Below are positions 7,228 through 11,947 of a DNA stretch of 11,947 nucleotides, in pieces. This DNA is from an uncultured Alphaproteobacteria bacterium. Its GTDB lineage: Bacteria; Pseudomonadota; Alphaproteobacteria; Rs-D84. Position numbers and translations under genes: made by a program. Position 1 is the stretch's first letter; every line of letters begins with the position of its first letter. The DNA is taken from positions 1 to 11,947 of the forward strand of contig CAJGDN010000026.1 in NCBI GenBank assembly GCA_904502245.1, written 5' to 3'. Under the pieces are notes generated by a model that had not been told where the DNA came from, did not search any database, and saw only the letters and a program-made list of their open reading frames with translations.

Positions 7228-7997
7228 TGTTAAAAAAATTTTTGCTTTTAGGATTAATTATTACACTTGTGAACGTGCCTGTATGTAGCGCGATGGATTT
7301 TGACGATTTTGCAATTGTTGACAGCGAAAGTGCAGACGTCACAATGGAAGATTTTGAAATGAATTCTGACGCAGAACCTGCAAATGTGGGTTCGTTTGAT
7401 ATCGCAGGAATTATGCTGGGGATGTCATACGATGATGTTTATAATCAATTCTTTGGTGTTCGTGGACTGTATACGCCACGTAAGAAAAATGCAATTATAT
7501 ATACAATTCATCAGGATTGGAAATATAACCTGGATTATGAATGCCGGCAACAAGGAACATTTATTCCGCATGAATTAAAGGAATGTATTAATTCTTTGGC
7601 AAAAAATCGCGGTTTGATGTATGCATCAGAAGTACATTTGGAACGTGAAAATACTGGCGAAACTATTGTTGTGTATCTTACCAGCAATGCAAGTGATAAC
7701 CGCGTATGGCGGGTTGTATACAATAATGATGTTAACGAACAAGAAGGCGCAGGTGATAAATTTGCAAAACAACGCGAAAATAAAATTTTGGCGTTTTGGC
7801 AGAATGTCCTAGATAAGTATGGTGCACCAAATTCAGGTGATGACCGTTGGCTTAGCAGTACGAATTCATATGATCCAATGTTGATTGCATATTATGGTGC
7901 ATTAGATCTGGTTGACAATGGGCGCAACGCAACAGATCAAGTAAAAAACACCCAGGCTGCACGTGAAAACTTTAAGGCAAAACCTTATGCTTTCTGA
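7227..7997 (+). CDS. Exported protein of unknown function (256 aa)
   Basis: I do not recognise this family. Translation starts at a GTG that shares one base with the preceding TAG stop, implying coupling. A signal peptide (MLKKFLLL...VCSA) predicts cleavage after about residue 22. The Cys at position 20 does not sit in a valid lipobox. An acidic linker rich in Asp and Glu (23-52) leads to a globular region beginning AGIMLGMSYDDVYNQF (60-75), a pattern seen in small periplasmic proteins with a 'G-x-x-L-G-M-x-x-x-x-V' helix start. Two cysteines at 106 and 120 could form a disulfide. The C-terminal third is helical and polar. Its place in the operon suggests an accessory periplasmic component of the same envelope machine, which is inference only. 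Confidence 0.75.
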   Translation: MLKKFLLLGLIITLVNVPVCSAMDFDDFAIVDSESADVTMEDFEMNSDAEPANVGSFDIAGIMLGMSYDDVYNQFFGVRGLYTPRKKNAIIYTIHQDWKYNLDYECRQQGTFIPHELKECINSLAKNRGLMYASEVHLERENTGETIVVYLTSNASDNRVWRVVYNNDVNEQEGAGDKFAKQRENKILAFWQNVLDKYGAPNSGDDRWLSSTNSYDPMLIAYYGALDLVDNGRNATDQVKNTQAARENFKAKPYAF

Positions 7998-8337
7998 TAC
8001 TTCATATTCGCGCGGGTTATTTGCAGAATTTTTAGCACGTATGTATTTACGATTTCATGGTTATCATATTATATCTAGCAGGTATATTACAGGTAAACAT
8101 ACTAATCGTGCCGAGATAGATATTATCGCAAAGTATGCTAAAACTATGGTTTTTGTTGAAGTAAAACAAAGAAAATCAATTGAATGCGCATGGGATGCAA
8201 TAACACATAAACAGATTACACGACTGCGACGTGCTGCTGAAACATATATTTCACGAACGGGGTGGCATGGAGATGCACGTTTTGATGTTATAATTATTTG
8301 TGGATGGCGGATAAAGCACATAAAAAATGCGATATAA
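7987..8337 (+). CDS. YraN-family (UPF0102) nuclease-fold protein
   Basis: The product is 116 aa, the normal YraN length. The family pattern is present: G-x-x-x-E-x-x-A helix (GLFAEFLARMYL), GY-x-I-x-x-x-R, then AEIDIIA followed by MVFVEVKQRK. E, D and the ExK motif correspond to the restriction-endonuclease-like catalytic set (E..D..EVK), although the common GEIDLI reads AEIDII here. The biochemical role of YraN is poorly established; the fold suggests binding or cleavage of DNA. The ATG at 7987 has TAAGG about 9 nt upstream and gives the family N-terminus. A GTG at 7963 would add eight unconserved residues. It overlaps the upstream gene by 11 nt, making it the last cistron of that operon. 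Confidence 0.85.
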   Translation: MLSDTSYSRGLFAEFLARMYLRFHGYHIISSRYITGKHTNRAEIDIIAKYAKTMVFVEVKQRKSIECAWDAITHKQITRLRRAAETYISRTGWHGDARFDVIIICGWRIKHIKNAI

Positions 8338-8340
8338 ATA

Positions 8341-8369
8341 TTGCATGTTAGATTTTATTCCTGTATAAT
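8341..8369 (+). promoter_or_regulatory. Promoter for the second small lipoprotein gene
   Basis: TTGCAT (8341-8346), 17-nt spacer, perfect TATAAT (8364-8369). The predicted start is near 8376, with a short leader ending in AAGGAG (8391-8396), 5 nt before the ATG. Confidence 0.72.
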
Positions 8370-8401
8370 ACCTGTCATAGAACAACCCAAAAGGAGAAAA
8401 C

Positions 8402-8551
8402 ATGAAAAAAATTATGTTAGCATTGTTTGCTGTTCTGACATTGGCAGCATGCACAGGTTCTTATAAATCAGGGAATTGTGAATACGACTTCTTGTTGCAC
8501 AAAGATATTTCTGTTTCAAAAATTATTGGTAACATGACAGGTGGTTGTTAA
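8402..8551 (+). CDS. Small lipoprotein (49 aa), unknown function
   Basis: The product starts MKKIMLALFAVLTLAAC, a classic lipoprotein signal with lipobox LAAC and the lipidated Cys at residue 17. The mature peptide is about 33 residues with cysteines at 26 and 49, the last one being the C-terminal residue. It sits in a self-contained transcription unit with a good promoter, a strong SD (AAGGAG) and a perfect terminator palindrome, which argues that it is a real gene despite its size. It is similar in length and layout to the lipoprotein at 5707-5853, but the mature sequences are not obviously related. The function is unknown; a small entericidin-like or VirB7-like envelope lipoprotein are possibilities. 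Confidence 0.85.
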   Translation: MKKIMLALFAVLTLAACTGSYKSGNCEYDFLLHKDISVSKIIGNMTGGC

Positions 8552-8567
8552 TTTTTATCAGATAAAC

Positions 8568-8595
8568 AAAGCCGGCAATTGCCGGCTTTATTTTA
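8568..8595 (+). terminator. Rho-independent terminator, perfect palindrome
   Basis: A 22-bp perfect palindrome (8568-8589) forms a 9-bp stem, AAAGCCGGC/GCCGGCTTT, around an AATT loop, followed by a T-rich tail. It lies 16 nt after the lipoprotein stop codon. The symmetry could also let it hinder transcripts arriving from the right. Confidence 0.9.
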
Positions 8596-8599
8596 TATC

Positions 8600-8630
8600 A
8601 AGAAAATTAAAATCCCCCGAAATGGGGGGA
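8600..8630 (-). terminator. Rho-independent terminator of the cysteine-rich gene
   Basis: On the minus strand TCCCCCC pairs with GGGGGA across a short loop (8613-8630), followed by ATTTTAATTTTC. It begins 4 nt after the stop codon of the minus-strand gene at 8635. It lies back to back with the plus-strand terminator at 8568-8595, isolating two convergent units. Confidence 0.85.
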
Positions 8631-8634
8631 TATT

Positions 8635-11130
8635 TTATTCTTGTCCGAACACACAATTTTTATAACCTATGTCCCCTAGATTACCCCAACAGGTATCTGT
8701 TGGATCTGATGTTTTCTCACCGCGTGGACCATATAACATTTGTGCCTGGGTGAATGCAATATATCGCCCTTGATCACGATGGGTGGTATAGAATGGCTTG
8801 CCAGACTCGCTGCCGGGACATGAATATTTTGATGTGTCACATGGCGCACAGTACTGTTGATTTGCTGGTAAATATTGCCCTGCAGAACACTGAACAGGGA
8901 CTGGTTCCGCAATACCCATTTCATCTTCATACGCCCCAGCAGAACATGACGTTTGCTTTACACCTGGACACCATTTGTCAGGAGGACATAATAAAGCCAT
9001 ATTGTAAAGCATATTACGATCTTTGTTTTCACAATATGTATCACTGTATCTTTCTTTTAAATAATAACCTGGATTTACATTTTTGTAATACACACGTCCG
9101 CCAATATCATATCGCCCTGTTTCGGTGTTATATTTTACGCCTTCGTCAACAAAAGAATTAGAACGCAAATTTTTTACGTGATACACGATTACGCAATCGC
9201 TAATCTTTGATTTACCTTTTAGCGAATCCCATGTTGGAATATATGTGCTGTCTAAAATTTGTACAGCATTTTCAGCGTCATTGGCATAATAAGTATCTGG
9301 ATATGTTGAAGGTGTTCGCCACACCTGGGGCGTAGATGCAGGGCATGGAATTTTTTCCGTATCGCCAATGCAATAATGACCCGCAGGGCATTCGTGACAT
9401 TTTCTGTCCGCCAGGTATTGTCCACCAGGACATGATGTCGGAATTGTTATACATGCAGATGCATTTGTTCCACCTGTTGCGTCATATGTTGTCTTGCCAT
9501 CGGGACATGGGGTGCGACCATTTGCTGTTGTTGGGTTGAAACTGAATGTGCCACCAATGCAATACGAATCAATTGGACATGCCACACAGGTCTGTTTATT
9601 TGCCGGTAAATATTGCCCAGCAGGACACTGAATAGATTTAGGGGTGATTCCTTGATCAACTGTTTTTGGATATCCGGTGTAACCAGTATCACAGACATAA
9701 CCCGTTGGACATGCCGCACAAGAATTGGAATTTGCTGGCAAATATTGTCCGGCAGGACACGTCACCTGTTTATAATAAATTTTGTTTCCAAAATAACACT
9801 GCGTCTCTTCTTTGGCACCAATGTCAGAGTCAGAAAAACCGTTCGGACACTGTGTTTTTCCTTTGTTTTGGTCAGTACAATAATATCCCTTAGAACAAGC
9901 CTGACATTCTGTTCCTAGTTCTGCATAGGTACCTGCTGAACATATTTTTATTATTTCTGAAGCACTAAGACATTCAGATACCCCACGCGCCCCAGATTTA
10001 CCATCGGTACTTTTTCCTGTGGGACATTTTGAGATGCCACCATCAGATGTTTCGTTAAAAACAACCGCGCCACCACTGCAATAACTGTCCACGGGGCATG
10101 TTTTATCACATACTAATGTTCCTTTGGCCAGATATTTACCTGGCTGGCAATTAATGGATATTGCTGTTAACCCCTGAGCTGTTTTTGCAGGATATCCACT
10201 GAATCCTGAACATGTATATCCTGCAGGGCATGCTGCACAACTGTTCGAATTCGCTGGCAGATACTGTCCCGCACGACATATTGCCCATTTATATTTAACC
10301 TTGACGTTATTAACTTCGTAATAACATTCTTCTTCTGTTTTTGTGTGATCTGCTGAATTTGGGTAATCTGTTGGACACTTTCTAGACTTGGCCAATCCAC
10401 CCGGACATGACGAGCCAGCAGGACATGACAAACATGTATAGTTTTCCAAATATTTGCCTGCAGGACATGTATTTTCGGCCTTTTTACACGCAGCAGAACT
10501 GGATTGTCCAACCTTGTCCATGGTAATAGTGCCGGATGGACAAATATTTTTTCCACCAGCTGCTGTGGCGTTAAATTTGAACGTGCCACCAGGACAATAA
10601 TTATCTACCGGGCATATTGCACACGCCTGCATTCCTGCGGGCATGTATTGGCCTGCACTGCATTTAAATGTTTTGGGGGTTAACCCCTGGTCCGTTTTTG
10701 CAGGATATCCACTGAATCCCGAACATGTATATCCCGCAGGGCATGCTGCACAACTGTTCGAATCCGCTGGCAGATACTGTCCTGACTTGCAATTCGCTTG
10801 TCTGTAATAAACTTTGGTACTGCCAGCCCAGTAAAAACAAACGTCCTTGGTTGCTGCGCCACTGTTAGATTCAGGAAAACCACTGGGGCACAAATACACC
10901 CCTTTTGAATTAAGAGATGTAGTGATCTTACCCCATCTGTTCTTACAACCTGTTTTTACATCATCGCCCCACCAGGTAAAATTCCCGCCCCCCAGACAAT
11001 AACACCCAGGCTTACAATCATGATTTCTTAGAGAATTTCGATACTGTCCCGCGGGAGCTTTTTTTGCAGCATCAGCAACATTTATCCCAGTAAATAATAA
11101 AACCAAAAATATTGAAAATATGCGCATCAT
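8635..11130 (-). CDS. Exported cysteine-rich repeat protein, GCC2/GCC3 (ephrin-receptor-like) modules
   Basis: The product is 831 aa with about 64 cysteines by my count, none in the signal peptide. A signal peptide (1-21 or 22, ending VADAA) predicts export. Three long modules start at about residues 114, 285 and 458 and a partial one at about 748. Each opens with C-x-x-GQYLPA-x-x-x-x-C-x-x-C, mostly continues CP-x-G-Y-x-C...GYP-x-K-T-x-QG, then a second CxxGxY repeat and a CP-[VI]-D-x-YC segment. The spacing matches disulfide-bonded GCC2/GCC3-like repeats known mostly from eukaryotic extracellular proteins. Residues 603-714 form a cysteine-poor island that is probably a separate domain. There is no membrane anchor, LPxTG motif or autotransporter barrel, so the route across the outer membrane is unknown. 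It has its own promoter and terminator. The start is the first of two adjacent ATGs, with GAGGGG about 12 nt upstream. Adhesion or host interaction is plausible but unproven. Confidence 0.9.
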   Translation of the reverse strand: MMRIFSIFLVLLFTGINVADAAKKAPAGQYRNSLRNHDCKPGCYCLGGGNFTWWGDDVKTGCKNRWGKITTSLNSKGVYLCPSGFPESNSGAATKDVCFYWAGSTKVYYRQANCKSGQYLPADSNSCAACPAGYTCSGFSGYPAKTDQGLTPKTFKCSAGQYMPAGMQACAICPVDNYCPGGTFKFNATAAGGKNICPSGTITMDKVGQSSSAACKKAENTCPAGKYLENYTCLSCPAGSSCPGGLAKSRKCPTDYPNSADHTKTEEECYYEVNNVKVKYKWAICRAGQYLPANSNSCAACPAGYTCSGFSGYPAKTAQGLTAISINCQPGKYLAKGTLVCDKTCPVDSYCSGGAVVFNETSDGGISKCPTGKSTDGKSGARGVSECLSASEIIKICSAGTYAELGTECQACSKGYYCTDQNKGKTQCPNGFSDSDIGAKEETQCYFGNKIYYKQVTCPAGQYLPANSNSCAACPTGYVCDTGYTGYPKTVDQGITPKSIQCPAGQYLPANKQTCVACPIDSYCIGGTFSFNPTTANGRTPCPDGKTTYDATGGTNASACITIPTSCPGGQYLADRKCHECPAGHYCIGDTEKIPCPASTPQVWRTPSTYPDTYYANDAENAVQILDSTYIPTWDSLKGKSKISDCVIVYHVKNLRSNSFVDEGVKYNTETGRYDIGGRVYYKNVNPGYYLKERYSDTYCENKDRNMLYNMALLCPPDKWCPGVKQTSCSAGAYEDEMGIAEPVPVQCSAGQYLPANQQYCAPCDTSKYSCPGSESGKPFYTTHRDQGRYIAFTQAQMLYGPRGEKTSDPTDTCWGNLGDIGYKNCVFGQE
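10166..10269 (-). repeat. Internal direct repeat, copy in module 2 of the cysteine-rich gene
   Basis: This 104-bp stretch matches 10679-10782 with about six mismatches, offset by exactly 513 bp (171 codons), so the reading frame is kept. It encodes the GQYLPA...GYPAKT part of the module. A third, more diverged relative lies at about 9650-9760. Confidence 0.88.
10679..10782 (-). repeat. Internal direct repeat, copy in module 1 of the cysteine-rich gene
   Basis: This is the partner of the repeat at 10166-10269. The mismatches cluster at the left end (three in five bases), with three more scattered T/C differences. Nucleotide conservation far above the rest of the module suggests recent duplication or gene conversion within the gene. 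Confidence 0.88.
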
Positions 11131-11157
11131 TGATAAATTTTTCCCCTCGTTATAGGG

Positions 11158-11187
11158 ATGTTAGTATTTTTCTATATCTATTGTCAA
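11158..11187 (-). promoter_or_regulatory. Promoter of the cysteine-rich protein gene
   Basis: On the minus strand a perfect TTGACA (11182-11187) is followed after 18 nt by TAACAT (11158-11163, 4/6 match). The surrounding DNA is very A+T-rich. The predicted leader is about 20 nt and contains the GAGGGG Shine-Dalgarno. Confidence 0.7.
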
Positions 11188-11205
11188 TTAATAAAATTTT
11201 TTATA

Positions 11206-11236
11206 AAAATACATAATCTCGCCAAAGGGCGAGATT
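11206..11236 (-). terminator. Rho-independent terminator of the two-gene minus-strand cassette
   Basis: A perfect 9-bp stem, AATCTCGCC/GGCGAGATT (11215-11223 with 11228-11236), closes a 4-nt loop. On the minus strand it begins 1 nt after the stop codon of the gene at 11238 and is followed by ATGTATTTTT. It separates this cassette from the promoter of the cysteine-rich gene. Confidence 0.85.
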
Positions 11237-11237
11237 T

Positions 11238-11534
11238 TTATCGAGTGTTTTGTACTTTATTTTTTTGTTCTTGTTTCAGCGTTTCTATATCGCGTTGCAA
11301 ATCACGAAACATGTTGAAATTGCGTATCGCGCCAATCGCCCCAACAGTTGTTGGTATTGCGCACAAAGCTGCGCCAATGCTGTCTTTTTCACGCATTGCT
11401 AAAATCGTCATTCCCAGAAAGAATGAAAAACACAAACCGTTTGACACCAGCATAACGCCTGTTGTCAGCAAAGCGCTTTTTGTATCTTTTGTCCGTTGTT
11501 CTAAATATTTTGATTTCAGGTTGTTTTGATTCAT
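11238..11534 (-). CDS. Small two-helix membrane protein, unknown function
   Basis: The product is 98 aa. I do not recognise the family. A polar, basic N-terminus (1-19) is followed by a hydrophobic segment at about 20-46 and a second at about 53-68, then a charged C-terminal helix with heptad-like Leu and Ile spacing (DLQRDIETLKQEQ) that could form a short coiled coil facing the cytoplasm. The ATG at 11534 has AAGG 7 nt upstream and lies 4 nt after the stop codon of the gene at 11539, so the two are co-transcribed and probably translationally coupled. An upstream in-frame start at 11585 would overlap the preceding gene and adds an unconvincing extension. Confidence 0.75.
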   Translation of the reverse strand: MNQNNLKSKYLEQRTKDTKSALLTTGVMLVSNGLCFSFFLGMTILAMREKDSIGAALCAIPTTVGAIGAIRNFNMFRDLQRDIETLKQEQKNKVQNTR

Positions 11535-11538
11535 ATTA

Positions 11539-11868
11539 TTACCTTGTTTTATAATTATCGCACAGGCTTGCGATTTCACGCGCATGATTTAATGCAGATA
11601 ATTGTTTAACATGCGCCACTTCATTAGATTTAACAAAAGTATGCGCATATTTCTTGTTACCTTTGTTGTCTATATATACCTCTATCATTTTTTCGCCAAT
11701 CATTGGATACAGCATATCCTTAAACAGACAATTCTTATAACTAAGCACGCATCGTTCATCGCATCCATTACATCTAACGGTTTTGTATAAATTAATTTGC
11801 GACAGTGGTGCAAACTTAGTATTTTTTGAAATTCCAATATTTGCCTTATGCTTTTGTGTAAATGGCAT
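11539..11868 (-). CDS. Small cysteine-motif protein, unknown function
   Basis: The product is 109 aa, with no signal peptide or membrane segment, so it is predicted to be cytoplasmic. Its notable feature is a cysteine cluster, C33-x2-C36-x3-C40-x6-C47 (CNGCDERC and a following NC), that could bind zinc or an Fe-S cluster. A strand-rich segment, MIEVYIDNKGNKKYAHTF, follows, then a helical C-terminus with HAREIASLCDNY. I do not recognise the family. The ATG at 11868 has AAAGG 7 nt upstream (11876-11880). It is the first gene of a two-gene unit with the membrane protein at 11238-11534, so a soluble metal-binding partner of that protein is a reasonable guess. Confidence 0.75.
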   Translation of the reverse strand: MPFTQKHKANIGISKNTKFAPLSQINLYKTVRCNGCDERCVLSYKNCLFKDMLYPMIGEKMIEVYIDNKGNKKYAHTFVKSNEVAHVKQLSALNHAREIASLCDNYKTR

Positions 11869-11903
11869 TTATCTACCTTTCTTTCTTGTTTGTTCGGATG
11901 CAA

Positions 11904-11932
11904 AGGATAGCATACCCCGTCAGAAAATCCAA
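11904..11932 (-). promoter_or_regulatory. Promoter of the two-gene minus-strand cassette, extended -10
   Basis: On the minus strand TTGGAT (11927-11932) is followed after 17 nt by TATCCT (11904-11909), which is preceded by TGC, giving an extended -10 (TGnTATCCT). The leader to the first ATG is about 30 nt. Confidence 0.6.
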
Positions 11933-11947
11933 CAAATTGTAAAAAAA

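Noticed and set aside
7281..7292. Lipobox in the exported 256-aa protein (Cys at residue 20)
   Set aside because: The residue before the Cys is Val, which does not fit the lipobox. A standard signal peptidase I site after CSA is more likely.
7963..7986. GTG start for the YraN-like protein
   Set aside because: It would deepen the overlap with the upstream gene and add eight unconserved residues. The ATG at 7987 has TAAGG upstream and fits the family N-terminus.
8754..9161. Plus-strand frame opposite the cysteine-rich gene
   Set aside because: Its composition (Cys, His and Gln-rich) is what antisense of Cys/Gly/Pro codons gives, and there is no initiation signal. The minus-strand gene has signal peptide, promoter and terminator.
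9613..9918. Second plus-strand frame opposite the cysteine-rich gene
   Set aside because: It has no SD or recognisable domain and is fully contained in the repeat gene.
9600..10800. Repeats considered as a CRISPR array
   Set aside because: The repeats are long, in frame, irregularly spaced and encode conserved protein modules. There is no short repeat-spacer pattern and no cas gene.

Overview
The window reads as a chromosomal segment of a Gram-negative bacterium, most likely an alphaproteobacterium with a compact genome. The evidence is the gene order frr-uppS-cdsA-rseP-bamA, short or overlapping gene junctions, moderate-to-low G+C, and a short RseP with one PDZ domain. The mix of envelope genes, small lipoproteins, VirB8-like proteins and a cysteine-rich repeat protein suggests a host-associated lineage, such as the uncultured gut or Rickettsiales-like Alphaproteobacteria. 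That placement is inference.

Left edge (1-180, minus strand): the 5' part of one tRNA and a complete tRNA-Ala(GGC) with the G3:U70 identity pair and encoded CCA. They are read leftwards from a consensus-like promoter at 152-180. A probable frr promoter overlaps it on the other strand.

Region 222-5649 (plus strand): a housekeeping envelope operon. It holds ribosome recycling factor (frr), undecaprenyl diphosphate synthase (uppS), CDP-diglyceride synthase (cdsA), site-2 protease (rseP) and the outer-membrane assembly factor bamA. The dxr gene often found between cdsA and rseP, and the skp/lpxD/fabZ/lpxA genes that often follow bamA, are not in this window.

Region 5652-8337 (plus strand): a second, tightly packed operon with its own strong promoter placed directly behind the bamA stop codon. 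It encodes a 48-aa VirB7-sized lipoprotein, a VirB8-like protein with an extra four-cysteine segment, a second shorter VirB8-like protein, an unrecognised exported protein, and a YraN-family nuclease-fold protein. It looks like a small piece of a type IV secretion machine, with two VirB8-like subunits and no ATPase, VirB9 or VirB10 in view.

Region 8341-8595: a single-gene unit with promoter, 49-aa lipoprotein and a perfect 22-bp palindromic terminator.

Region 8611-11187 (minus strand): a single gene with its own promoter and terminator. It encodes an 831-aa exported protein with about 64 cysteines, built from repeated modules that resemble the eukaryotic GCC2/GCC3 (ephrin-receptor-like) pattern. 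It is the most unusual item here.

Region 11215-11932 (minus strand): a two-gene cassette of unknown function, with its own promoter and terminator. It encodes a small CxxC protein and a small two-helix membrane protein.
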